Of a stretch of 64,000 bases of DNA, positions 11,396-22,203 are shown piece by piece. Every line of letters starts with the position of its first letter. Positions within the stretch are counted from its first letter, which is position 1. The notes under the pieces are model-generated. The model did not search any database. It had not been told where the DNA came from and saw only the letters and a program-made list of their open reading frames with translations. Origin of the DNA: Uranotaenia lowii (taxonomy: Eukaryota; Arthropoda; Insecta; Diptera; Culicidae). The stretch spans positions 26,138,146 to 26,202,145 of the forward strand of contig NC_073691.1 in assembly GCF_029784155.1 (NCBI RefSeq), written 5' to 3'. The translations under genes were made by a program, and so were the position numbers.

Positions 11396-11925
11396 TACTA
11401 CACAGAAGAACGCTGGCTTTCCTGCCACAAAATATTTAAAAGATTTTTTTTGCTAAGAGAGGAAATAAGATTATTTTGAAAATGAAAGGTTAACCTGTTG
11501 AACATTTTCAAGCAGACGACTGGGTTCAGGATTTGGCATTTGACGTTGATCTCACTGGCCACCTGCAAGATTTGAACTTAAAGCTTCAAGGAAAAGAAAC
11601 AAAATATCATAACTTGATGATTTAAAAAACTTTCAAGCGAAGTTACGGTTATGGATCAACCAAATTTCCAAAGAAAACCTTGTGCACTTCTCTACGTGTT
11701 AAGAACTGAAAAGATCAAATAAGGCTGCATCATTTGGTGAATGCGTACTTCACCTAGAATCGTTACTAGATGCATTCAAAAGCCGTTTTCGTGACTTTAA
11801 TTCATACGAGCAAGAATTTTCGTTGTTTGTATCTCCATTTTCGTTTGCTCCTGAAAATGCTGAAAAATTCAGTCACTCCGATCACCAAACAAAAGCCAAT
11901 ATTTCGAATATCTAGAACTTACAAC
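11396..11925 (+). pseudogene. decayed hAT transposase (GTF2IRD2/ZBED-like group)
   Basis: Scattered frames match the C-terminal half of the hAT transposases related to vertebrate GTF2IRD2 and ZBED/SCAND3 proteins. In order they are ERWLSCHKIFKRFFLLREEI (frame 1), WVQDLAFDVDLTGHLQDLNL followed by KLQGK (a second frame), then NFQAKLRLWINQISKENLVH, and later LESLLDAFKSRFRDFNSYEQ. At least two stop codons and two frame changes separate the pieces, and the N-terminal half is absent. The copy is clearly dead. Confidence 0.8.
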
Positions 11926-12560
11926 CACCGTAATAGATAGGAAAAGATAGAATTGAAGAAAAAAAGATGACTTCAACTATTGGTCTTAGAAGAAAGTAGC
12001 ATAAAAGTATGGAACGAGCTCACCAAGTTTTGCGCTTCCTCATTTTCTACTCCCTTTCTGTCGGACATGTTGATTTCTGTTCTGGACGGACACATAAATT
12101 AGATGACTTTTTTTATCACTTTCCAACCTATCTTCGCATAATTTATTTTTCCTTCGCATTGCCATGCCACAACAAATCTATTTCACATTCTCTGATTCGG
12201 ACATATTTGGCGAAAATTCCCACTTTCAAATACTTCAAAAACTACTCCGGAGCATACGATAAAAACGACCCGCTCCGCTCGGGTGCTCTCACACGACTCC
12301 AAATTGTTTTGTTTGGTAATTTGTTCGAAAATTTGAAAACCTATGAAAAGAAAACATTCAATTTGTTGGAAAAAATCTTAAACTTTAGATTTATTCAGTA
12401 TTGTCTTATATTAACAATAAAAAATGCTGCTTATTTAGAGAAAAATACGTATTTGACAGATTTCCTATGAATCTAAATTGAGACTCTTGACAATGAATCT
12501 AAATTGAGACTAAAGTTTTCCAGTGAAAGTCAGTGAACTTTGTATTTTCCAAGAAAAAAG
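11926..12560. other. intergenic with one short direct repeat
   Basis: No gene recognised. A 19-bp word beginning ATGAATCTAAATTGAGAC occurs at 12467-12485 and again at 12493-12511. A 153-codon frame at 12009-12470 has no recognisable motifs. Confidence 0.4.
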
Positions 12561-12650
12561 GCGGGACATTTTAAGGAAAAAGCGGGACAGCGGGAAATTC
12601 AACAATAAAGCGGGACATGTCCCGCTTTTGCGGGACGGATGGTAACCCTA
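12561..12650. mobile_element. transposon terminus rich in GCGGGAC words
   Basis: The stretch contains GCGGGACA, GCGGGACAG and GCGGGACATGTCCCGC (a perfect 16-bp palindrome at 12610-12625), then GCGGGACGGATGGTAACCCT. Clustered short repeats ending in a sharp GGTTACCATCC-type end (read inward from the right) are typical of hAT termini. Which element it closes is not certain; it may be the right end of the dead hAT starting at 11300. Confidence 0.4.
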
Positions 12651-12934
12651 AGCTTACCAGATAACTTCAGTATCGTACAAGGAGTTTTCTTCTCGTAGCT
12701 TGAATGCTACAATTTCCTGGATTACATTTGGAACCGTTTGAAACGACTGCTAAAGGATTTCGAAGAGCGTTCTAGCACTGAGGAAAAATTTGTCAAATAA
12801 GCAATAGGATACAAATTTTTATTTGTGTCAGAATGGTACATTTCGTGCCCGGGCAGCACTTGTTACTGTGTGGTGGCACGAATGGATGTATGGGTGTATC
12901 GACACATCCAACCTTGGCATTAAATGCTACATTT

Positions 12935-13647
12935 CTAAACTAGCATGTTGTAGAAAGCTAAATATTTCGTAACGTTTACGAAATTACTGGATCTATTTTC
13001 TGTTGCGCCGCCATTTATTAATATTCCTAGCAGCATCTTTTGATTTCTATCAAATATATAAAGAGCACATCCCGAATAGAGATAAGTGTCTGTTTCGTTG
13101 AGATAGTATGCAGAAAACAGTTTTTTTCGTGAGAGTTCTTCAATGCTGTCATAAATTTCAAAAATGTGAGCAGCGAATGCCTTCTTTTTAGAGTCTTCAC
13201 CTAAATGTTCAGAACCCAAAGATAAATTCCAAGTTGCTATGTATCCAGTTTTCGAAAAAATGTCCTCTTGTGATGTGTCGCCCATCCATAGACCAATTGG
13301 CTGAACGTAATCGTCAAACACTATTTCAGAGCTAAGCTGTAACATTGCAAAAGAATCATCGTGTACAATCACCTTGCTGACATTGAACTGTTGACTGTAC
13401 TTGGCTATTCCATAACGCGAAACTGTCATTCTCATTTTTACCACCAAATCACCTGGTGTATCGGATACGCACTCACCTGAAGTGATCACGAAGTTTTCTG
13501 ATATAATAGCAATGTCACACAAAAAAAAGCCATTTTTATCAAGAAGTGATCCTTCGAACGGCCAGTTGTATACGATTTCCTCTTCGGTGCTCCCTTCGGG
13601 TTTCAATATTTGACTACCCTTCGTATACGTTTGTATAAAAAAGGATG
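12935..13647 (-). CDS. second protease-like domain of the two-domain serine protease gene (degenerate)
   Basis: A trypsin-fold domain of about 237 codons without catalytic residues. The His motif TAAHC is replaced by TSGEC, the Asp region is HDDSFAMLQL, and no GDSGG motif exists. It is therefore a non-catalytic serine protease homologue domain. It has no usable start codon of its own. The sequence just upstream on the minus strand is a good acceptor (GTGTTTTAATAG|CATCC), which pairs with GTAAGT at 13718-13713 to give a 71-bp intron (13648-13718). Splicing puts this domain in the same frame as domain 1, separated from it by a single TAA codon. Mosquitoes and other flies carry two-domain proteases of this kind related to gastrulation-defective. 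The stop is either a disabling mutation, a readthrough site or a sequence error. Confidence 0.7.
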
Positions 13648-13722
13648 CTATTAAAACACAAACAAGATTAATATATTTTTGATTCGACCCATAGAGAACA
13701 AGCCAAGTGATTACTTACAGTT

Positions 13723-14571
13723 TTATTCCTTCAGTTGAATGCCAGTTATATTCCTGATCCAAGGGATGTAATCCGTAACGTTCGTAAAACCGGCATAGCT
13801 ATCCGTGGAGCAATAGTTGGAATGGTCTTCCCGTTTTTTAATGAAAGAGATAATTCCCTGCAGGTGCCAGCTTTTGTCATGCTTGACGAAAAATCCACCC
13901 CCACTATACCCATTGCAGACTGTAGTTCCATTATTGTACCCAGCGCAGAACATTCCATAATCAAGCGTATGCCCGAAATAGTCTCGGTCACTGATAAGAC
14001 AGTTCAAGGTATCGATAACTGGAAGAGCCACTTTCTTAAGGATCGGCGAAATTTCGTCATCCTCTGCCAGACCCCATCCGATGGCGGTTCCTTGAGAGAT
14101 TGCCGATTCCATGCTCAAACATGCCGGAAGAATGTAGTTTGTAAACCGAACAACCTCGGCTAGTTCCAAAATGGCAATATCATTCTGTAAACGTCTGCTA
14201 CTGAAGTTTTCATAATAATGTATCTTTTGAACTGGGAACTGCCTGGTGTCTTTGTTAATGACGTCCAATTGATAAAATCCTAGTCGTACGAAGATTCTTT
14301 TCACATCTAAACGCTGGTTAGAGTCAACATTAAATGTACAGTGCGCAGCCGTTAACACAAATTCTTCACTAATTAAAGTTCCACCACAGGCATATCGTTC
14401 ACAATTTCTATCTTTATGATATATGGCTGCATGCCAGGGCCAATCGCCACGATTCACGGAAAAGTCCCCTTTAATAGTCAGCCGGTGGAAAACTTTAGGT
14501 TCTCCACAAGGAAACTGTTCAGCAGTAGAGCTGCTCAGTAAGAAACTTGTCAAAATGCAAACTAGAATCAT
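13723..14571 (-). CDS. secreted trypsin-like serine protease domain 1, probably inactive
   Basis: 282 codons beginning with a clear signal peptide (MILVCILTSFLLSSSTAEQ). An S1 domain follows: PCGEPKVFHR then LTIKGD in place of the usual R-IVGG activation site, WPWHAAI, TAAHC (His77), NDIAILEL (Asp131), CNGYSGGGF (Ser223) and WIRNITG at the C-end. All three triad residues are present, but the residue before Ser is Tyr222 (TAT) instead of the nearly invariant Asp194 (GAT), which normally pairs with the new N-terminus on activation. The family is gastrulation-defective-like extracellular proteases used in developmental or immune cascades. The stop TAA overlaps an AATAAA hexamer and is followed 4 bases later by a splice donor, so the transcript probably continues into the second domain at 13647-12935. 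Confidence 0.85.
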   Translation of the reverse strand: MILVCILTSFLLSSSTAEQFPCGEPKVFHRLTIKGDFSVNRGDWPWHAAIYHKDRNCERYACGGTLISEEFVLTAAHCTFNVDSNQRLDVKRIFVRLGFYQLDVINKDTRQFPVQKIHYYENFSSRRLQNDIAILELAEVVRFTNYILPACLSMESAISQGTAIGWGLAEDDEISPILKKVALPVIDTLNCLISDRDYFGHTLDYGMFCAGYNNGTTVCNGYSGGGFFVKHDKSWHLQGIISFIKKREDHSNYCSTDSYAGFTNVTDYIPWIRNITGIQLKE

Positions 14572-14629
14572 AGCGTCTTAGATAATTTTCACCGTTCAAC
14601 TAATCACGAAACACTGTCTAAATACTTAC

Positions 14630-14810
14630 TATTTAACAACCGCAGTCGAATCGAGCTTATATTCAAATGTCGTTTCATTCCACCAGGAATCATTCGCAGT
14701 TCATTAAAGTTCTTGTAAGTATTAACCGAATCAGCATCTAGCGAAGAAAATTTGATGGCATTCGGGATTTCCCATCTTCGTACAGGATCCACTTCTTTCT
14801 CATTATGACC
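14630..14810 (-). other. possible internal exon of an unknown gene
   Basis: An open frame of 181 bp is bounded on the minus strand by an acceptor (TTTGTAATCTGAG|GG) and a donor (AAATA|GTAAGT). It would encode text such as DPVRRWEIPNAIKFSSLD and ELRMIPGGMKRHLNISSI. I do not recognise the protein, and it does not match the protease gene next door. The tandem 107-bp duplication immediately upstream could have moved the acceptor. Low confidence; it may be chance. Confidence 0.25.
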
Positions 14811-14823
14811 CTCAGATTACAAA

Positions 14824-15032
14824 AAAAAACTTCCACCATGGTTTGATAACCTAGAATACATGTTTGATAACCGAGCTGAAGCGAAATAACTGAAAACAGT
14901 ACGAGTATCAAAAATGCTCCTCTTTTGAAAAAAAAACTTCCACCATGGTTTGATAACCTAGAATACATGTTTGATAACCGAGCTGGAGCGAAATAACTGA
15001 AAACAGTACGAGTATCAAAAATGCTCCTCTTG
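14824..15032. repeat. 107-bp direct tandem duplication
   Basis: The stretch beginning CTTCCACCATGGTTTGATAA occurs at 14830 and again at 14937. The copies are identical over about 97 bp except for one A/G difference (GAGCTGAAGC against GAGCTGGAGC). Each copy starts after a run of A. The near identity implies a very recent duplication. Confidence 0.9.
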
Positions 15033-17157
15033 TGGAAGTTTTCAATCTTGTTTAGTGTAAGAAGCTTATCGGGGCTTACCAAAAAATACTTCATTAAAGC
15101 TTGTTTTCGTTACAGAAAAAAAATCCTTGATTAAAATCACTTTTTCCAATAGTGGGTTTGAATCATTCAGAATCGAACATTCTTTCCTGAAATTAAAATT
15201 TTGGATTTGAGTTTAACTACTTTTAATCAAAATAATGACAGGAAAAAAATTTCCGTCAGCTAGTATCTGGTAGGGGAGATCAGGGCCTAACGAGCACTCG
15301 GGGCAAACTGAGCATGACTGATCGGGGAATGATGAACATTTTCTGCTGTAAAATCTAACCGAGAATTCAACTCGATGAAGTCAACTGAGTTATAGAGCTA
15401 CGGCTTAAATAGTTTCATTACTTTGATTGTTGAATTTAAAGCTAGTAGTTGCATCCGCAAAACAAAGCATCAGAAGTGAGTGTTGTGCAATGGCTAACTT
15501 CACACGGGAAATCACCCGAGTCGCGAGGCTACGGTACCTCCGGTGATAAGACCAACCTTTCTGAAATCTCGCGAGCACACACAAGAGACAGTGAGCATTG
15601 CGCCTTTGTTCTCTTTTCTCTCCCAGCTGCGACGAGCTGCGTACCGTGCACGGACGAAAAATAAATGAGCCGAGTGAGACGTGTAGGTATCAAGGCATTA
15701 GGATTTCTGTTGCGATGCGAAAATCGGTTGCTCGTCTCTTGTTATGTTGTGCGAGGTACATGAGATACATGTACGTACATGCGACAGCTCGTGCGCATTT
15801 TCTTGCGAGACGTCTCGTGTACTTTTCTCGTTTACCTACTAGAAAATTTGATTCTGTTCGCGGGGCTGCGTTTAAAGTCACGGCTTGCTCGTCAAACTGG
15901 TTAAACCAAAAGGTCGATGTCGTGTGGCGCATGGCAAACAATCAATGCATCTGACGGTGACATCCAACAGATGCCGCTGGCCTGCAGCTGATAGTAAAGA
16001 GAATTTTATTGTATGGGATGAATCAGAAAAACGAAAATATTTTCAAAATACTCAGCTTTTCTGGAAATATGAGATATGTGATGATATGTTCAATATTTTT
16101 TCAAACGTCCTCGCAGTAGGAGTTTATTTATTATCTCGTCCTGTCTTAGTTTATTTATTTTGAAAATATTGATTTTATTTCAAAAAGCCCTAATGCATTT
16201 CAAGATAGTTTACAACCAGCCCCATATAAACGAAAGCTGCTCGCTATCTAGTGCGAAGTATTTATTATATTTTTGTGCTGTCTTCGATATTTGATTGAAG
16301 GGTCCTAACGATATACAGTTGTCCGAGAAGCAATCGTAGCGTATTTTAATCTGATTATCCAACATAGTTTTAAGTTCACTCATATAAAACGTATTTCACT
16401 TGGTGTCATTGTAAATATTTATCAGCAATGGCAATAAAGAGCCATGATCCTGGATCGATTTTTAATTTAAATGTCAACTTAGCGCTAATTGTTTTCTCTG
16501 GCCTTCTATTCATTCATTAAATTCTTCTCACTCAGCATAAGAAACAAGTCATCAAACGTGTTTAAAAACCGTGGTGATTAAAAAAAATCGATTAAAAATC
16601 TATCAAAGCAGATAGGACGTATTGAATTGTTCCTCTAGAAATGCTTATTTGATTTAAAAAAAAAACTATAAATCACTGATTTTACTAAAAATACTCGCTT
16701 GTCTACCAAATTCATTTTCTGTCATCCTCCAACAGCATAGTGCTAGGTTCAGACAACAGCGTTGTAGTAATATAGGAAAACTTGATGAAATAGTAATGAA
16801 TCCAATGTACACTGAAAATCATGCATTATTTTAAACACGATTCATGCTATGTGATATTGCCTGTATTCTTTACGCAGTATTACATGAGGTTGAATTGCAA
16901 GTGTATTTTTTCGGATTTCATAGAAAAATAGTTATTTGCTCTAATTGATAAATGCGAAATTCATTCATTTTAATTCAGTCAAACAATAAATTCAGAAACA
17001 AGTACAAAAATATCCATGTTAAAATCAAATTTAGGGGGGGATTTAATTCAACATCATTTATTCAAACTGTTGAACAATTAAGAATTCATAACTTTTGCTT
17101 TGTAAGTAGTTGAAAATAATAAAATGTAAATACAAAAAAATGAGTCAAATTTTCTTT

Positions 17158-19088
17158 TCAGGTTTTACAAAAATCAACTTTCTTCAGCAGTTCCTGGTTG
17201 AGTCGAATGAACAAAATGTTCTGTAGATTTTCCTCGCCAAGCAACGTCCGATGTTTAGTCAGGATTAGGACCAATTGACTAAATGAGCGCTCCACGCTGA
17301 CCTGAGTGCATGGTATAGCCAGAATTGCCGCAACTAACTTATACAATTCTGGTTTTGAGTTATTGAGGGCGTACCACCATTCTAGGATCGATTGTTCTTG
17401 CTTTAGCCGTGGCATTCGAGAGAGATCATTAAGCTGATCCATGAGATTAGTGTCTTCCAATGTGGTGTTCGACTCATCCAAGGAATTCAAAAAGACATCA
17501 AAGGGATCCTCAGGCTCATTGTTAATCGAAGACGAAGAAGCGTTATTCCTGACCTGACAATGACCTGATATTTCTTGGATTGTGTCCCATGTCTGCTTGA
17601 GAAAGTCCTGAAAAATGAAAAAAAACTATTAAAAAATGTTTGAATAAACAGGTCGATTATATTAAATTACTAATGCCACGATCCTCTGTTCGTCTGTGAT
17701 GAAAGGGCTGTTTCGAAAGTTAATCCTTGGGTCGACATATATTGCCGCCAAGAAGATTTTGTTCGCCATTAGACAAACACGCCTGTTATCCATCTTCTCA
17801 GCCAGAATCTTGGAAACATCGTTATCTGTGCGTTTCACGATGAAAGTACACTTTTCCCAAATTAGGAAAAAAAATCGCCAAACGTAACTTGAGGGTTTTG
17901 CAACTTTAGTGTTGCGTCTGAAACTGGCTTAAAAGCTTGTACAAATCTGTCGAGGAAAGCCCATGTCTCATTATCGATTATGGGTTTATCTCCATCGATT
18001 AGAGTTGAGATAAACTCTTTCTCATTGATCAAGGATTGTACCATAATGTACGTACTATTCCATCGCGTTGGACAGTCCAGTTTGGGTTTAGATCGATTGC
18101 TCACTGAAAACATTTTCTTGAAAGGTAGCTTCCGCAGAACTTTCACCATCTTCCGTATCTCCGTAAGCTTTTCTTTCATATTGGCCTCTTTTAGGGTATC
18201 ACTTACTGCTAATTGCAGCGTGTGTTCGGCACAGCGTACACCTTGCAGGATGGGTTCAATCATTTCCAATGTTTGATCAGGTCCGTCGTCTTCGTGGGTT
18301 TCCACTTCATTTCCCTCATCATCGTCATTCTCGTTATCATTGACCTCGCCAAACAAACCGGAATCGTTCAAATCCAGTTCTTGGGTCATCCTGAGGCGGT
18401 CAATAGTAGCTCGCATATTTGTTGCGTTATCCGTCGTTACGGTCAGCAGTCTGCGGATGCCAATACCATAGGGGTCCAAAAGTTTCAGCACCTCTTCTGT
18501 CAAGTTTAGAGCTGTATGCCGGTCGTGTAGCTCAATAATTTTCAGTGTACGAATTTTAATTATCTTTTTATCGACGAATTGTATATTGACACCCAGAAAC
18601 TCGCGCTCCATCCGGGTGGCCGCGTCCATTTTGAGGGAGATCAATTTGTTGGCAATTTCGGACTTTATTATAAGCTGTATTTGGGCCGCCACCTTCGAAA
18701 GAACTCCACGAATTGAGTCCGGATCCAAATGCTTCAGTTTTAGACCTTCCTCGATGGGTCTGGATTTCCGTTGAAAAGCGGGATACTTCAGCAGATTGAG
18801 AGGCAGACCGTTAACCGTTATCAGCTCGACTATCGATGAAGTAAACGTTTTTTGGTCCATTCTCACCTCAATCTTGGCAAGTTTCCTAGAGGGACCAGGC
18901 TCTGGTTCCCCATCCTCCTCCAGAAGTCCATGTTGCCTGGCAAAATCCTTGTGGAGCATTTTATAATGTCGATGGTAGCTGAACTTTCGTAGATCTGTTA
19001 TTTTTTTATTGCACAGCAAGCAAATGGCAACTTTTGCTGCAATGTTTATATTAAACAATTCGTCATCATTTATAATTCTACGCGCCAT
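17158..19088 (-). pseudogene. hAT transposase, two exons, one frameshift
   Basis: Exon 1 is 19088-17671 and exon 2 is 17607-17158, joined by a 63-bp intron (GCATTA|GTAATT..TTTTTCAG|GACTTT). The N-terminus carries a BED-type zinc finger (CLLCNKK..FSYHRHYKMLH). The RNase-H-like core shows LTVTTDNATNMRATIDRL, RCAEHTLQLAV and DCPTRWNSTYIMVQ. Exon 2 holds the hAT dimerisation block (AAILAIPCTQVSVERSFSQL then ILTKHRTLLGEENLQN). The only lesion seen is one extra base in an 8-A run at about 17868-17875. After it the correct frame resumes (FLIWEKCTFIVKRTDN) and runs through the splice to the C-terminus. About 620 residues if the frame is continuous. This is a young, barely damaged copy, or an intact one with a sequencing error. 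Confidence 0.9.
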
Positions 19089-19374
19089 TTTTCAAGAGAA
19101 AATCACTGATCACTACAAAAAAAAAACAACTTCTTTTCACAGAACGAATGTTGCACTGATTTATTCCGTTTGTCTCTCTCTGTGGCTGCTCAGCAAACCA
19201 TCGTACACGAGACGTCTCACGAGCATTGTCTCGCGAGCTCTCTCGCGTACATCCAGTACACAGAGCTCGCTCGTGTCAGAAAGAGACGATATATGCCTGA
19301 ACTCATCGCAATATTTTCCGAATGAGAAAAAAACAAGCAAGCGACAAATCTCATGTGACATGCACAGTCGCAAC

Positions 19375-21110
19375 CAGCGATGCCACACATACCGATTTTC
19401 CGGTATTTATACCGATTTTCGAGCAAAATTTTGACCAAGAATCGGTATATACCGATTACCGATTTTTGGCAAAACATACCGATTTCATACCGATTTTGAG
19501 GATTTTAACTCAAAATTCATTCCACTTCAACATTCCCACTTTATTCAAGCTATCCTCGTAAAGGTCCCGTAGAAAGAAGACATAGTTCGGTAGCTGGCGT
19601 GGCGTAACTTTGATTTGTACAACTTTAAAAGTATTCTACAAAGATCTGCACGGCGCACTCTCATAATTGTTCAGTTGTTCGCGCTGTTTTGTTCCTTTGT
19701 TCTGTCAAATGATGCATTATTATGGTACTCAACCTCAAAGCCAATGGACTAAGCTCAAGGCTGATTTTTGACCTTCTGCAACTGCCAATAGAAGTTCCTT
19801 AAGGTCAATCTCAATTGACGATCGCATTAAAGCTCTTGTCTCGTGGGATGCTAACTTTTCAAGGAAATACATACACCGTTTGAATATAATCCTTGTTCAA
19901 CTCGTCGCCAGACGGGGTATGTCGAGATTTGAAGTGTAATCAGATACACGGTATGTAATATCATTGGTATAAGTTTCATAAGTACCTAAAATGGGTACTT
20001 TCAGTTATAGTAAAACTATGTGCTTTTTAATCTTTTTCGGAAGAACACCTTCTTTTAGAGCACATTTCACATTTATTTTTGCATAAAATTCTTGGATTTT
20101 CATATGACTAATGCGTGATTTTTCATAAAATAAAATTAATTTTTAATTGGCTATAAAAAAAACTGAGAGTTGTTGCTTCAATTTTTCCCAACTTTCTGCA
20201 ATCATTTCTTTTTCTAATCGCTAGAACTCATATCTAATACTAAAAACTGAAATGGCCAGATTGGCGAAAATCCGTCAACAAATCGGTCATCAACTTGGAC
20301 CCATATTTACCTCGAACATCGAAAAGCCATTGGATTTGTAGGCGTTTATTTTTTTTTTTGTAAATTCTTTATTTGAAACGGCTTATACCTTTAGGCTTTA
20401 AGGAGCCAAACTCTTTTTGTTTTTTTTTTACAATAGTTTGCTTACTTCTATTTGTAAGCGCTTACTAAATTAAAATTTTCTTTAGGTTGACCTGGTTCTA
20501 TTGCTTTATCGAATTTATCAAATTTACATCCCACTTTAGCCAAACATCAAAGTCTCAAGTTTTAACTTAATTTATATGCCTAAACAACGTGTAACTTGAA
20601 GGTGCTCGCAATGCCCCTATTTTTCTTATCAAACGGTAACTTTTAAAATAAATTTCCATTCAGTTATGAGTACTGGAAAGAAATACTTCTTTCGGATTTT
20701 CTTCTGAATTTTCATTTGTGATTTTTGATTTTGTCAGCAAAAGCAGATAGTTTTAAAATTTAAAAAATTGTACAAGTCATAACAAACATAATGTTCTGTT
20801 AAAATTTCAAAACCGTCATTTTGTGAAAACTGTGTTACCTAGAACCAAGTTTTGGAGAAAATGCAATAATATATGCTAAAACACATTTAGTCAGCTAGTT
20901 TTGAACTAAAAAATGAACATTCATAAGAGTTCTTAGACTTGCTGTTTATTGCAAGCTTCTATTTAAAGAAAAATTCTTTAGGAAGTTGAAAATGTAAGCA
21001 TTTCTGAATATCATCCTCAAATACCGATTTTCATACCGATTTTAAGGATTTACATACCGATAAAAGATTTTTTTGGGTTTCAAAATACCGATAGAAATGT
21101 GGCATCACTG
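19375..21110. mobile_element. non-autonomous hAT element, 1,736 bp
   Basis: The termini are CAGCGATGCCACA and, complemented from the right, CAGTGATGCCACA (12 of 13 match). They are flanked by a perfect 8-bp target duplication, GTCGCAAC, at 19367-19374 and 21111-21118. Subterminal regions at both ends are packed with ATACCGAT words (at least six at 19390-19495 and four at 21020-21095), the usual pattern of hAT transposase-binding sites. The interior is AT-rich and has no transposase. It is inserted in the right flank of the hAT element coding for the transposase at 17158-19088, whose flanks lack the ATACCGAT word, so it belongs to another family. Confidence 0.9.
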
Positions 21111-21330
21111 GTCGCAACGCTTGCGAATAAAAAAGCTGTGAGCGAGAGCAAACATTTTCTCGTCACACGAAAAAGCAGCGCGCGTACAGAAAGACTGGAT
21201 AAGACTTACCCGTACAACGGCTGACACACTACAGGGCATGCTGAGAATAGCGTGCGCACGAGAATGCTGATATTTGCCCATATACGAGATGCCATACACA
21301 CACCGACTAGGGTAGAGACAGTAGATCTCT

Positions 21331-22203
21331 GGTTACTCGGTTCTGTACCACACATCTTCCTTCTTCATTATAAAAAAAGAACTTTCAGAAATCAACTTTC
21401 TTTTATTTGATTAGATTTAATCGCAGTGTTTCCTCCCTCATATTAACTGTTGGGTTTTTTTATCTGTACCTTAAAACCTGGGGTATATTAGGGGATAGTT
21501 TTGCACAATTTAAAGTAGTAAGCGATATTCGTGTATTCTATCGCAGTACCCGCATAGCAAAAAACTATATCTCAAACAGTCAATACGATACATTTACGGC
21601 TCTAGAAATAGTGATTGTATCTGTAAACGTAGCTCTTATTTTGAACTTTTCGTCGACAACGTTAGGAACGATAAATAATCGTATATGTTAGAAGGTGAAG
21701 GTATCTGAAAAGGTTGATGAATGGTATTACGATTTACTTCAAATTTATCAATTATCGTTAAATTGATCTCGAACCATAACGCGTAGCGTCCATGTCTTCA
21801 GCCAAACTTACGTCAAAATTACCGGCACCTCTGATCCGGATTCGTTTTGAAAAACTCAGCACTTATTTATGATAATAACTTTTATTATCTGTTGTATTGA
21901 AAGTTGGATTCCGTTCTATGTTTTAAATGATAAAATTTACACTGATCTGCCTAAAGAGACTAGAATTCTAGACTCTATAGTCTAAAGTAATGAAGTGTGC
22001 AGTACAGCTGAGCAAACACGCTGCGCTCCAGCTCATTTCGACAAAAAAAAAATAAGCACAGCTGCAGTGTATATAAAACTAATCAAAATTGATTAAGGAT
22101 TAACTTAAATTAATTTAAGATTATTAAGTTGGTAACAAGCAGCGCAATAGTTGATGATTTTGTAATGTTAGGTAAAATTCAAAGGTTTTCTTAAGGATGC
22201 CTA
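21331..22203. other. intergenic, no gene seen
   Basis: AT-rich. An open frame at 21407-21691 shows no family motifs and is not called. Confidence 0.4.

Larger units (their letters stand above)
15470..21330. mobile_element. approximate extent of a hAT element carrying a transposase gene
   Basis: The transposase gene at 17158-19088 sits between two flanks unusually rich in TCTCG/CGAGA words. The right flank has GTACACGAGACGTCTCACGA (19202-19221) and the left flank has the same word inverted (GAGACGTCTCGTGTAC near 15806). Such subterminal inverted words fit transposase-binding sites. CpG-rich flanks run from about 15480 to 15880 and, after removing the inserted 19375-21110 element, from 19190 to about 21320. 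The exact terminal repeats and target duplication were not found, so the limits are approximate. 16164-17157 is AT-rich filler without a gene. Confidence 0.4.

Noticed and set aside
12009..12470. A 153-codon frame on the plus strand
   Set aside because: No recognisable motif, AT-rich, and next to decayed hAT sequence; more likely chance or transposon debris.
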